From an uncultured Elusimicrobium sp. (GTDB lineage: Bacteria; Elusimicrobiota; Elusimicrobia; Elusimicrobiales; Elusimicrobiaceae): a stretch of DNA of 13,502 nucleotides. The notes under the pieces were generated by a model. The model was not told the DNA's origin and did no database searches. It was given only the letters and a program-made list of their open reading frames with translations. The stretch spans positions 1-13,502 of the forward strand of contig CADAFA010000014.1 in assembly GCA_902787065.1 (NCBI GenBank), given 5' to 3'. How positions within the stretch are numbered: position 1 is the stretch's first letter; the number at the start of each line of letters is the position of its first letter. A program made the translations under genes and the position numbers. Shown one piece after another: positions 1-7,474 of this stretch.

Positions 1-203
1 TTTGCTAATTGATAACGATTCATCAATTTTTTATATTCCGGTACTACATTAATATCCGCTTTAACATTGTGTAAAATTTCTTTTTGCAATTCTGCCCTTT
101 GGGCTCTGTCAAAAGCGAGCTCTGATGCTTGTAAAATAGGAGTACCGGTAAATAACATCATTACCGCCATTAATAAACTGATTACCCTTTTTATTGTTTT
201 CAT
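1..203 (-). CDS. Exported protein of unknown function, N-terminal part only (runs off the left edge)
   Basis: The reading frame starts at ATG 203-201 and stays open for 67 codons to the window edge, so only the N-terminus is visible. A textbook Shine-Dalgarno site (AAGGAGG) ends about 6 bases before the ATG and decides the start. The first 26 residues form a Sec signal peptide: basic start (MKTIKR), a hydrophobic core, and a likely cleavage after LQA at residues 24-26. The visible mature part is charged and probably helical (DRAQRAELQKEIL). I do not recognise the family. The gene lies downstream of the M23-bactofilin-SurA-N operon but is separated from it by an intrinsic terminator, so it probably has its own promoter in 204-345. 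The product should act in the periplasm, outer membrane or outside the cell. Confidence 0.8.
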   Translation of the reverse strand, partial: MKTIKRVISLLMAVMMLFTGTPILQASELAFDRAQRAELQKEILHNVKADINVVPEYKKLMNRYQLA

Positions 204-344
204 ATATTCCTCCTTAATTATTTTCTACTGCCTACTTTAAGATTAAAAGTAAAGGAACAAAAAACCAAGGGCAAAAAGGCCCAGATAAAAAATATTTGGA
301 CCTATATAAAAAGTTCCCAAAAGACCTATTTTAAAATATACCTA
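204..344 (-). promoter_or_regulatory. Leader and promoter region of the left-edge exported protein
   Basis: This AT-rich non-coding stretch lies between the terminator of the envelope operon and the left-edge gene. Reading the minus strand, a possible -35 TTGGGA, 17-base spacer and -10-like AAATAT occur just downstream of the terminator, but the -10 match is poor. ACCTAT is repeated at 300-305, 324-329 and, running into the terminator T-run, 340-345. A short GC hairpin (GGGC, 6-base loop, GCCC at 269-282) is followed on the minus strand by TTGGTTTTTT, which could be a weak attenuator. No open frame with a ribosome site is seen here. Confidence 0.35.
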
Positions 345-372
345 TAAAAACCCCCCTGCCAAGGCAGAGGGT
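345..372 (-). terminator. Intrinsic terminator of the M23-bactofilin-SurA-N operon
   Basis: On the minus strand an 8-bp stem (CCCTCTGC with GCAGGGGG, one T-G wobble) closes a CTTG loop and runs straight into TTTTTAT. It starts about 25 bases after the stop codon of the SurA-N gene. The plus strand lacks a T-run after the stem, so it acts in one direction only. Confidence 0.85.
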
Positions 373-396
373 GTAAAAAGCTAAACTTAAAACTTA

Positions 397-1071
397 CTAT
401 ATTTGCATATCCATGGTGGTCTTGTACTTGGCATTTAAAGCATCACTGTAAGCCATAGCAAAACTGTTAGCTTTAAGTTCAAGTAAATAACTTTCAAGGG
501 CTTGCTTTTCTTCCTCTTTTAAAGTTGACCCTTTTGTTAAAATAGCCTTTTCAATTGAAGTAGGTAAAGCACTCAAAGCCAAAACCCTTTTGAATTTTTG
601 AACATTAATCTGTTTCATTAAATTAGTTTCAAATTCAGCGGGATTTACATGGTATTGATTCCTCACCACATAGATGTAAGCATTTTTATTAAACTCACCA
701 TTTGGGGCAAAAGCCGGCATATTTTTAATAATGTAGGCAACTTCAGTTTTGCTTGTACCTATACCGGAGTCACCGGCTGCCTGGCTTAAAGCTTCTTGCA
801 TAATTAAACTTTGTACAATCTCTTGCTTAAGCTGCTTATCCTGTTCTTCAGTTATTTCTTTGCCTTCATTAATATATTGCTGGCGCACCATATCGTAGGC
901 ATTAACGAAATCTTTGTATTTAACTTTAGTATCACCGACTTTAGCTAAAACAGCATTTACACCGTATTGGTCTGCCATTACGCCGGCCCCCAAAATACCA
1001 ATGCTTGCTAAGAAAATTATAACAGTTGTAATTAAAATCGGGTTCCTGTATTTGATGAAGAAGGAAATCAT
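397..1071 (-). CDS. Membrane-anchored SurA-N/PpiD-type chaperone-like protein without a PPIase domain
   Basis: This 224-residue protein has a short basic N-terminus, one membrane helix at about residues 11-33, and a periplasmic helical domain from about 40 to 215. The pattern matches the N-terminal chaperone domain of PpiD and SurA: a short beta segment followed by a helix (AKVGDTKVKYKDF), then EEQDKQLKQEIVQSLI and the diagnostic NGEFNKNAYIYVVR with PAEFE after it. PpiD proteins normally continue into a parvulin PPIase domain; here the gene stops and a terminator follows, so the protein seems naturally short. It likely assists folding or docking of exported proteins at the inner membrane. The ATG overlaps the bactofilin stop codon (ATGA), and an AAGGAG ribosome site lies 8 bases upstream inside the bactofilin lysine tail, so translation is coupled. 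The fold call is good; the exact role is inferred. Confidence 0.85.
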   Translation of the reverse strand: MISFFIKYRNPILITTVIIFLASIGILGAGVMADQYGVNAVLAKVGDTKVKYKDFVNAYDMVRQQYINEGKEITEEQDKQLKQEIVQSLIMQEALSQAAGDSGIGTSKTEVAYIIKNMPAFAPNGEFNKNAYIYVVRNQYHVNPAEFETNLMKQINVQKFKRVLALSALPTSIEKAILTKGSTLKEEEKQALESYLLELKANSFAMAYSDALNAKYKTTMDMQI

Positions 1072-1472
1072 TTCTTTTTCTCCTTCTTTTCTTCAATAAT
1101 TTCTTCACCTTTGGGGGATTCTTCCTCTTCGGTAACTACAGTAATTGTTGCATTAACTTTTGCACCTTTTTCAATTAAAATACTTTTAGTGCGGATATTG
1201 CCTTTCAAATGCGCTTCTGATAAAATTTCAAGTTCTTCAACGCAAATATCGCCTTCCATTTTGCCAATAATTACAGCACCCAAGCCGGAAAGATCGCCTT
1301 TCATAGCGCCGGTTTTGCTGATAGTTACCAATTTGGCATTATCAATATTACCTTCAAGGGTTCCGTCTATTCTGATTGACCCTTGCAAATCTAATGTGCC
1401 TTGAAATTGGCATTGCTCACTTATTACTGAGGTATATTCACCTGCTTTTTCTTCTTTATCGAGGAAACTCAT
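1068..1472 (-). CDS. Bactofilin (polymer-forming cytoskeletal protein)
   Basis: Bactofilins polymerise without nucleotide into filaments at the inner face of the membrane and place cell-wall enzymes. From ATG 1472 the protein has 134 residues. A short disordered N-terminus is followed at about 14-113 by the bactofilin beta-helix, shown by regular hydrophobic-glycine repeats (FQGTLDLQGSIRIDGTLEGN, then MKGD, IGKMEGDI, LKGNIRT). The C-terminus is acidic then lysine-rich (EEEES to KEKKK). An in-frame extension upstream to 1523 exists, but ATG 1472 is preferred: AGGAGA sits 4-5 bases before it, merged with the TAG stop of the M23 gene. The M23 stop lies 8 bases upstream and the SurA-N gene overlaps by 4 bases. 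Pairing of bactofilin with an M23 endopeptidase is known from cell-shape loci such as ccmA and csd1 of Helicobacter; a shape role here is inferred. Confidence 0.95.
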   Translation of the reverse strand: MSFLDKEEKAGEYTSVISEQCQFQGTLDLQGSIRIDGTLEGNIDNAKLVTISKTGAMKGDLSGLGAVIIGKMEGDICVEELEILSEAHLKGNIRTKSILIEKGAKVNATITVVTEEEESPKGEEIIEEKKEKKK

Positions 1473-1480
1473 AAACTCTC

Positions 1481-2383
1481 CTATAAATAATCTTTTGGAT
1501 TGACGGGGGTTCCGTCTTTCCATACTTCATAATGTAAATGTACGCCGGTTGAACGGCCTGTTGTACCCATGCTTGCAATAACTTGGCCGCGTTTAACACG
1601 GTCACCTTTCTTAACGCGGATATCCGCCAAATGCCCGTACAAAGTTGAATAACCAAAACTATGATCTACCAAAACTGCCTGCCCATAACCTAAAGCCCAG
1701 CCTGTTTGCCTTACAACACCATCTGCAGTAACATAAATCGGTGAATTAGCTTTACCGGCCAAGTCCATACCATAATGGTAAGACGGAAATGGTGTTAAAC
1801 GATAGCCAAAGCTAGAGGTTACCCTGTAATTTTTCGTTGGTTTTATAGATGGGGTAGCATTACTGCTGTTTTTCTGGTTTGTATAGAACCAAGCAATTTC
1901 CTGAAAACTTGAAAGTTGTTCTTGGGCTGCAGCAGTTGTATCTTTTAAAATGTCATTTATTTCCTGTTCGTTTATATCTTTACTTTCTTTTGAAAAAATT
2001 GAACTAAAAGTTATTTCCCTTGACTCTTTACCACCCTCAATACCACCTGGCATGTTAATATATTTACCCCCCTTCATACCAAGCATTTGGCGCATTTGTT
2101 TATCTGTGTCACGGGCAAGTTTTAAATATTTGCGGTTATTTGAAAGTTCTTCCGCAATCATAGCAAGTTTTGCCTTCATGACTTTATTATCCGCTTTAAC
2201 AAAATTATAATCAATTTCCCTGGTAATAACGAAGGCAGCATACAAAGTTACCCCAAGCCATAAAATGACAAGCAAACACAAAGTATATGGCCTTACGGTA
2301 AATTTAAAACCGCGCGACAATTTGGGGATTAGGACAATCTCCATTTTTTCTGTAAGAAAGCTATACAAAGAAATCTTTTTCAC
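1481..2383 (-). CDS. M23/LytM-family zinc endopeptidase, membrane anchored
   Basis: This 300-residue protein should cut peptidoglycan cross-bridges in the periplasm. A cytoplasmic N-terminus (VLIPKLSRGFKFTV, common in this family) precedes a membrane helix at about 32-53. A helical region follows to about 170, and then the M23 domain at 185-300. Zinc ligands are His203 and Asp207 (HYGMD) and His284 of HLH (282-284); His251 in YGHL completes the active site, so the enzyme looks intact. The chosen start is GTG at 2383-2381. It has no Shine-Dalgarno site, and a TATGAT -10-like box ends only 11 bases upstream, so the mRNA may be nearly leaderless. The internal ATG at 2344 also lacks a ribosome site. 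It is the first gene of the operon with bactofilin, 8 bases downstream. Confidence 0.95.
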   Translation of the reverse strand: MKKISLYSFLTEKMEIVLIPKLSRGFKFTVRPYTLCLLVILWLGVTLYAAFVITREIDYNFVKADNKVMKAKLAMIAEELSNNRKYLKLARDTDKQMRQMLGMKGGKYINMPGGIEGGKESREITFSSIFSKESKDINEQEINDILKDTTAAAQEQLSSFQEIAWFYTNQKNSSNATPSIKPTKNYRVTSSFGYRLTPFPSYHYGMDLAGKANSPIYVTADGVVRQTGWALGYGQAVLVDHSFGYSTLYGHLADIRVKKGDRVKRGQVIASMGTTGRSTGVHLHYEVWKDGTPVNPKDYL

Positions 2384-2394
2384 TTTTAAATTTT

Positions 2395-2400
2395 ATCATA
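2395..2400 (-). promoter_or_regulatory. Possible -10 box of the M23-bactofilin operon
   Basis: The minus strand reads TATGAT here, 11 bases before the GTG start of the M23 gene. No convincing -35 box is seen 16-18 bases upstream. If the box is used, transcription would begin roughly 3-5 bases before the start codon. Confidence 0.4.
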
Positions 2401-2442
2401 TTTAAAGATACTTGTGTATAGTATTAATAAGAATAAAAGCAT

Positions 2443-2458
2443 TAGGTCTAAAGACCTA
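2443..2458. promoter_or_regulatory. Perfect inverted repeat, possible operator between divergent promoters
   Basis: TAGGTCT and AGACCTA form a perfect 7-bp inverted repeat around a 2-base AA centre. It lies in the 152-base gap between the divergent M23 operon and the plus-strand exported-protein gene, 25 bases upstream of the plus-strand -35 box. A 2-base loop is too tight for an RNA hairpin of full length, so a site for a dimeric DNA-binding protein is more likely. No candidate regulator gene is in the window. Confidence 0.45.
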
Positions 2459-2483
2459 TGTTATTTATGGGAATAATTACTGT

Positions 2484-2512
2484 TTGCATATTCTTTATTT
2501 TTGAGTTAAAAT
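2484..2512 (+). promoter_or_regulatory. Sigma-70-type promoter for the plus-strand exported protein
   Basis: A -35 box TTGCAT (2484-2489) and a -10 box TAAAAT (2507-2512) are separated by exactly 17 bases. The predicted start of transcription is near 2519. This leaves a leader of about 16 bases that contains the AAGGAGA ribosome site at 2522-2528. Confidence 0.65.
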
Positions 2513-2535
2513 ATTATAAGTAAGGAGATTATTAT

Positions 2536-3087
2536 ATGAAAGTAACAAAAATTACACTTATCTTAGGTTTGTTTTTACTGCCAGTTTTTAGTACTGCCCA
2601 GGAAAATACAGATATAGTAACAAAAATTAATGAAAACAGTATTACTTTTGCTATCACTGATATATCTTTGGATACTGTTGCAGTATCTTCCATAAAAAAT
2701 ATGATGGAAAAAGAAATTACAAAACAACTTGAACAAAGCAATACAAAAAGCAACAAACAAACCAAATCTGAGAACAATATTAAGAAAAAAATATCTGCAA
2801 ACGATATTGTGTCAGATGATAAATATATGTATGCCTTAAACACCCGTGTAGTTTATGACGATGATTATGGCCCGTATTACTATACTGAATGGTCAATTAC
2901 ACAGTATTCTATATCCTCAGGAGAAGAAGTACGTAGTACAGTTTATATGGAAGGTTTGGGAAAGTTTTCCACTTTTAAGGAACTTGAAGCACAAAAAGAT
3001 TTTGGACCTGTAAAACGCTGTAAACTCGCCCAATTAGCTTTTCAAGCAATGTACAAACAAGAAAATTTAAAACAAGAAAATAAATAA
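2536..3087 (+). CDS. Exported protein of unknown function
   Basis: This is the only plus-strand gene in the window. It encodes 183 residues from an ATG placed 7 bases after AAGGAGA, with its own promoter. Residues 1-21 form a Sec signal peptide (basic KVTK, hydrophobic core, likely cleavage after VFSTA). No lipobox is present and the mature chain has one cysteine (Cys162). The mature part has a lysine- and asparagine-rich hydrophilic linker at about 66-90. After that comes a probably beta-rich segment with a striking acidic-aromatic stretch at 105-119 (DDDYGPYYYTEW core). A helical, charged C-terminus closes the chain (LAQLAFQAMYKQEN). I do not recognise a family. It is divergent from the M23-bactofilin operon, convergent with the pump operon, and closed by a strong terminator, so it is an independent unit acting outside the cytoplasm. 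Confidence 0.85.
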   Translation: MKVTKITLILGLFLLPVFSTAQENTDIVTKINENSITFAITDISLDTVAVSSIKNMMEKEITKQLEQSNTKSNKQTKSENNIKKKISANDIVSDDKYMYALNTRVVYDDDYGPYYYTEWSITQYSISSGEEVRSTVYMEGLGKFSTFKELEAQKDFGPVKRCKLAQLAFQAMYKQENLKQENK

Positions 3088-3104
3088 TTGCAGCTTTAGA
3101 TAAT

Positions 3105-3142
3105 ATAAAACCCCGGGCAAACATAAAAACCCGGGGTTTTTA
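3105..3142. terminator. Bidirectional intrinsic terminator between convergent genes
   Basis: AAAACCCCGGG (3107-3117) pairs perfectly with CCCGGGGTTTT (3130-3140) around a 12-base A-rich loop. The plus strand ends the stem in TTTTT, and the minus strand also ends its stem in a T-run (TTTTATATT). The hairpin therefore serves both the plus-strand exported-protein gene, which ends 17 bases before it, and the minus-strand RND permease gene, which ends 17 bases after it. Confidence 0.92.
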
Positions 3143-3158
3143 AATTTATAACTTTAAT

Positions 3159-6100
3159 TTAATTGACCTTTCGTTTGCTTATTTTATCCGTTACCGTTTG
3201 CACTAACACATAAAATAACGGAATAATAAATAAGCCTAAAACAGTACCTAGCAACATCCCCCAAAAGACAGGTATACCTATTGCCTTGCGGCTGTTTGCA
3301 CCGGCACCGGTTGCAATTAACAGTGGCGCAATACCTAAAATGAAGGTAAAAGCCGTCATCAAAACTGCACGATATCTTTCTTTTAAACCTGTAACGGCAG
3401 AATGTATAATACTGCTACCCCGTTCGTGTTCTTCTTTAGAAAATTCTACAATCAAAATTGCGTTCTTTGCGGCAAGACCGATAAGTAAAACTATACCGAG
3501 TTGCGCATAAATACTTAAAGTTTCACCCATCATTATAAGCCCTAAAAGCCCACCGGCAAGAGCAATAACTACAGACATCATAACAGAAAGAGGTATACTC
3601 CAACTTTCATATTGCGCTACCAAAAATAAGTAAGCAAACACTAAAGCCAAGAAAATTAGAACACCCATTTGGCCTTCGTTTTGTTTTTCCTGATAGCTGA
3701 TACCGCTCCATTCATAAGCATAACCTTTGGGGAGATAGTCATGAGCATTCTTTTCAATCTTTTTGATAATTTCCCCTGTGCTGGCCCCCGGTTTAGGCTG
3801 AATGGTTATACCTGCCGTAGGATATTGGTTATAACGTACAATTTGGCGCGGAGAAAGAACAGTCCTCAAATTAACCAAAGCACCCAAAGGTACCATATCA
3901 CCTTTATTACTTGGAACATAAATATTATTTATGCTTTGCAGATTTTTGCGGTATTTCCAATCAGACTGTACAATAACTTTGTTTACCTGCGTTCCCAAGT
4001 TAACATCATTAACATAACCGGAACCCAAATAATTTTCAATAGTACTGAAAATATTTGAAAGCGGAACATTCATCGCCTCTGCTTTAGTGCGGTCAATATC
4101 AAGGTAGATATTAGGTGTCTTAGAAGTAAAATCAGAAAAGCCATAACTAACTTCAGATAACCCCATTACATTACCGATAAAGTTTTTGGCAGCATTATCA
4201 AGTTGGTTATAATCACTACTTTCAATGGACTGTATCTTTATTTGTACACCGTCAGAAACCCCCAAAGCCGGTATAGCAGGCAATTCCACTATCATAAATT
4301 CTGCTTCAGGTATACCTATGGTTTTTGCACGCAAACGCTCCACAATAGCAGTAGAAGAATTATCTTCCAAAAGCTTATGATGCCCAAAAGTCACTATCCA
4401 TAAAAGACGGTTAATAACTTTTTTATAAAAGGGGTTTACCCTTTCACTCCAGGGGGTTAAAGTCATCATAAACATGGCTACGTTTTCGCCGGAACCACCC
4501 ATAAAACTAAAACCCATAATACTAATAGCGTCTTTTATGCCAGGTTCTGTCTTAGTAATTTCCGCAAATTTTTTAGTAATTTCTTCTGTTCTGCCAAAAG
4601 TTGCGCCTTCAGCAAGTTGTACACTTGCTAAAACAAAACCCTGATCTTCCGGGGGAACAAAGGAAGTCTTATTAAATTTAAAAGTGCCGAAAGCAAGGGC
4701 AACCAATACGGCAAATATTATAAATATCAAAAACACATGCCTGCCGACCAAACGGGCAAAAGCAGCATATTTGTTGCGTGCAAAATTTACTAAATTATTG
4801 AACCAAATAAGAACTCTAATTTGCGTAGGTTTAATGTCCGTCAACATAGTTGCACAAATTGCAGGGGACAAAGTTAAAGCATTAACTGAAGAAAAGGTTA
4901 CTGCTGTTGCAATAGTAACAGCAAATTGTTGGTAAATTTTACCTGTAATACCACCTAAAAATGCTATAGGCACAAATATTGCAAGCAAAACCAATGTGGT
5001 AGCAATAATCGGGCCGGAAATTTCCTTCATAGCACGGACAGTAGCATCATAGCGGTTCATTTTTTCGCGACTCATAAGCAAGATAACACGTTCGACAACG
5101 CAGATAGCGTCATCCACAACAACACCTATAGCAAGCACTAAACCAAGCAAGGTAAACATATTTATTGAATAACCTAGCCCCTTAATTACAATAAATGTTG
5201 CAAGCAAGGAAACCGGTATTGCTATTGAAGGAACTAAAGTTGCATGCCAATCTTGCAAGAATAAGTAGCAAACAAAAACAACTAAGAGGAAAGTAGCAAA
5301 CAAAGTCCAAACAACTTCATGGACTGATTCAATAATGAAATCCGTTGTATCTGCAGTAACTTGATAGGTTAAACCTTTTGGGAAGAATTGTGATAAACGT
5401 TCCATTTCTGTTTTAACGGCAGCCATGGTTGATAAAGCATTTGCGCCAGAAGTTAATTTAAGCATCATGTTTGCAGAAGTCCTACCGTTAATACTCCCTG
5501 AGAAAGAGTAACTTTCCATGCCTATTTCTATCTTAGCGACATCACCTAAACGCAACAGCCCGCCTTCTTCATCAGTACGGATAATGATATTTTTAAAATC
5601 TTCTACTGTATTTAAACGCCCTTGCGTTTGCAGAGGGTAAATAATAAGTTCGCTGTTATCGTTAGGGCGCGCACCGATTTTCCCCAAAGTGGGCATATAG
5701 TTTTGTGAAGCAATTGCACTTTTAACACTTGATATGGGAACACCAAGAAGTGAAAGTTTATCAGCATCAAGCCAAACACGCATACTCTTTTTAGCGCCGA
5801 ACACGGTAGCATCCCCAACACCGTTTATTTTAGTTAAATCTTTCTTGATATTATCTTCAATATAATCGTTTAAGTCACTGGAATCTAAGGAATCATCTTC
5901 TGAAATAAAACTTAAAACACCTAAAATACTGGAAGACATTGCACGAACGGTAAAACCTTGCCTTGTAACTTCACTTGGCAGCTGTCCCATGGCTTGCTGC
6001 AAACGGTTTTGAAGTTTAACTTGTGCAATATCAGGGTCCGTACCGCTTTCAAAAGTTACTGCCAGTGAATATCTGCCGTCAGAAGAAGTGGAAGACATAT

Positions 6101-6332
6101 AAATCATATCTTCTACACCGTTTACGGCATTCTCTATAGGTATACCGACAACTTTTGAAACAACATCGGCACTTGCACCGGGGTACATAACGTCAACATG
6201 AATTTCCGGCGGAGTAATTTCAGGATACAAAGCAACCGGTAAATTCCAAGCACAAATTATACCTGCAAGGGACATTACTATGGCAATAACTGCAGCGAAA
6301 CGGGGCCTGTCAATAAAAAATTTTGAAAACAT
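3159..6332 (-). CDS. RND multidrug efflux permease (HAE1 family, AcrB/MexB type)
   Basis: This 1057-residue inner-membrane proton antiporter is full length for the family (AcrB has 1049). The N-terminus MFSKFFIDRPRFA with a first membrane helix is typical, followed by PEITPPEIHVDVMYPGASA. Two repeats of membrane helices plus large periplasmic porter and docking regions are visible. The proton-relay residues are intact: Asp407 and Asp408 in GVVVDDA and Lys956 in GLAAKNAIL. The periplasmic PWSER segment is followed by an unusual extra stretch of about 23 residues (about 633-657). The ATG overlaps the adaptor stop codon by one base (TAATG), with GGAGG about 8 bases upstream, so translation is coupled. 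It forms a tripartite pump with the adaptor and TolC-like protein encoded just upstream. The substrate cannot be read from sequence; drugs, bile salts or lipophilic toxins are usual for this family. Confidence 0.97.
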   Translation of the reverse strand: MFSKFFIDRPRFAAVIAIVMSLAGIICAWNLPVALYPEITPPEIHVDVMYPGASADVVSKVVGIPIENAVNGVEDMIYMSSTSSDGRYSLAVTFESGTDPDIAQVKLQNRLQQAMGQLPSEVTRQGFTVRAMSSSILGVLSFISEDDSLDSSDLNDYIEDNIKKDLTKINGVGDATVFGAKKSMRVWLDADKLSLLGVPISSVKSAIASQNYMPTLGKIGARPNDNSELIIYPLQTQGRLNTVEDFKNIIIRTDEEGGLLRLGDVAKIEIGMESYSFSGSINGRTSANMMLKLTSGANALSTMAAVKTEMERLSQFFPKGLTYQVTADTTDFIIESVHEVVWTLFATFLLVVFVCYLFLQDWHATLVPSIAIPVSLLATFIVIKGLGYSINMFTLLGLVLAIGVVVDDAICVVERVILLMSREKMNRYDATVRAMKEISGPIIATTLVLLAIFVPIAFLGGITGKIYQQFAVTIATAVTFSSVNALTLSPAICATMLTDIKPTQIRVLIWFNNLVNFARNKYAAFARLVGRHVFLIFIIFAVLVALAFGTFKFNKTSFVPPEDQGFVLASVQLAEGATFGRTEEITKKFAEITKTEPGIKDAISIMGFSFMGGSGENVAMFMMTLTPWSERVNPFYKKVINRLLWIVTFGHHKLLEDNSSTAIVERLRAKTIGIPEAEFMIVELPAIPALGVSDGVQIKIQSIESSDYNQLDNAAKNFIGNVMGLSEVSYGFSDFTSKTPNIYLDIDRTKAEAMNVPLSNIFSTIENYLGSGYVNDVNLGTQVNKVIVQSDWKYRKNLQSINNIYVPSNKGDMVPLGALVNLRTVLSPRQIVRYNQYPTAGITIQPKPGASTGEIIKKIEKNAHDYLPKGYAYEWSGISYQEKQNEGQMGVLIFLALVFAYLFLVAQYESWSIPLSVMMSVVIALAGGLLGLIMMGETLSIYAQLGIVLLIGLAAKNAILIVEFSKEEHERGSSIIHSAVTGLKERYRAVLMTAFTFILGIAPLLIATGAGANSRKAIGIPVFWGMLLGTVLGLFIIPLFYVLVQTVTDKISKRKVN

Positions 6333-7474
6333 TAAAAAGCCTCCGCTGCTTTAACTTTTTGACCGTTACTAAGTTTTTGAACACCGGTGATGGCAATTTT
6401 ATCTTCAGTTGTTAAACCGCTTTTGACAACGAAACGATCTTTAAAAGTATCCCCAAGTTCAACATATCTTTGTTCGGCAACATTACCATTAATTACCATG
6501 ACATATTTACCATTACCGTCTTGTGCAACTGCCACTTGCGGAACGGTAAGTTCTTCTTTAGCAGAAGTTTCCGAAACAAAAATATTTATAAAATTACCGG
6601 GTATTAAAAGATTTTCTGCATTTTGATATTCTATGTAAAGCGGTATGGTAGCGGTTTGGGCGCTGACCTCATTATCAGCATAAACTTTATTAGGGTCAAT
6701 ATCAATAATTGTGCCATCGGCAAGTTGGGCTTGAAGATGTAGTTTTGATTCATTGGGTCCTTTTGCCATTTCTTTTACGGCATTTAATCTTTCTTTATCG
6801 GTTACAGACATACTGATGCGCACCGGTTGCATTTGGACAATACGTGCCAAGTTTGCGCCGCCGCTTGCAACAAAATTACCTTTACTTACCAAAGTTTTAC
6901 CGATACGTCCTGAAATAGGGGCCTCTATATCGGCATGATCTAAATCTACTTCAGCTAAATCTAAAGCTGCTTTGGCTTTAGCAACATTTGCCTCTGCTAC
7001 TTCAAGTTCTGCTTTAGGGAGCATTTTATCTTTATACAAAGCCTGTTGCCTTTTATAGTCATTTTCAATTTGCATTAAATTTGCTTTTGCACTAGCGACA
7101 TTCGCGGCATAACGGCGCTTTTCAATATTATAAAGGGTTTGGCCTTCTTGAACTTCAGAGCCGTCTTCAAACAAAATTTCCTCAATATAACCGGAAACTT
7201 GGGGTTTAATATCAACCGCATTTATGGCTTCAACCTTAGCAATATATTTTTTATTTAAGGTTATATTTTCAAGTTTCGGGGCCTGAACAGTTATGTAAGT
7301 TTCTCTATTCATAGCTGCCATCATTTTGGCAAAACCTTTTTTAGCCATGTAAGAGGTTACGGTCGCGCCAATAAGCCCACCAATGATCAATATAAGTAAG
7401 ATCTTCCCCCCACGAGTTAAATTCTTTTTAGTTGCTATTTTAGATATTTTTTCCATCATTTTCTGTTTTGTCAT
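6332..7474 (-). CDS. RND efflux periplasmic adaptor (membrane fusion protein, AcrA/MexA family)
   Basis: The 380-residue adaptor links the RND permease to the TolC channel. A cytoplasmic basic N-terminus precedes one membrane helix at about 23-43; there is no lipobox cysteine, so anchoring is by this helix and not by lipid. The first half of the lipoyl-like domain is at about 85-118 (VDIKPQVSGYIEEI, EDGSEVQEGQTLYNIE). The alpha hairpin lies at about 122-178, with alanine-rich heptads, and the second lipoyl half at about 180-215 (DIEAPISGRIGK). Beta-barrel and membrane-proximal domains follow to the end. ATG 7474 is chosen because GGGGAGA lies 7 bases upstream. The gene overlaps the 3' end of tolC by 35 bases in another frame and the permease start by one base, which indicates coupled translation of the pump parts. 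Confidence 0.96.
   Translation of the reverse strand: MTKQKMMEKISKIATKKNLTRGGKILLILIIGGLIGATVTSYMAKKGFAKMMAAMNRETYITVQAPKLENITLNKKYIAKVEAINAVDIKPQVSGYIEEILFEDGSEVQEGQTLYNIEKRRYAANVASAKANLMQIENDYKRQQALYKDKMLPKAELEVAEANVAKAKAALDLAEVDLDHADIEAPISGRIGKTLVSKGNFVASGGANLARIVQMQPVRISMSVTDKERLNAVKEMAKGPNESKLHLQAQLADGTIIDIDPNKVYADNEVSAQTATIPLYIEYQNAENLLIPGNFINIFVSETSAKEELTVPQVAVAQDGNGKYVMVINGNVAEQRYVELGDTFKDRFVVKSGLTTEDKIAITGVQKLSNGQKVKAAEAF

Noticed and set aside
269..282. Short GC hairpin followed by T-run in the left-edge gene leader
   Set aside because: The stem is only four base pairs and the T-run is interrupted by GG, so it is too weak to call a terminator or attenuator as a separate feature.
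1473..1523. Longer bactofilin start upstream of ATG 1472
   Set aside because: It would run into the M23 coding region with no ribosome site; ATG 1472 has AGGAGA at the right spacing and the family-like start MSFL.
3669..4058. Open frame of 129 codons on the plus strand, antisense to the RND permease
   Set aside because: It mirrors an intact, strongly conserved permease frame, and its product is low-complexity with no recognisable domain.
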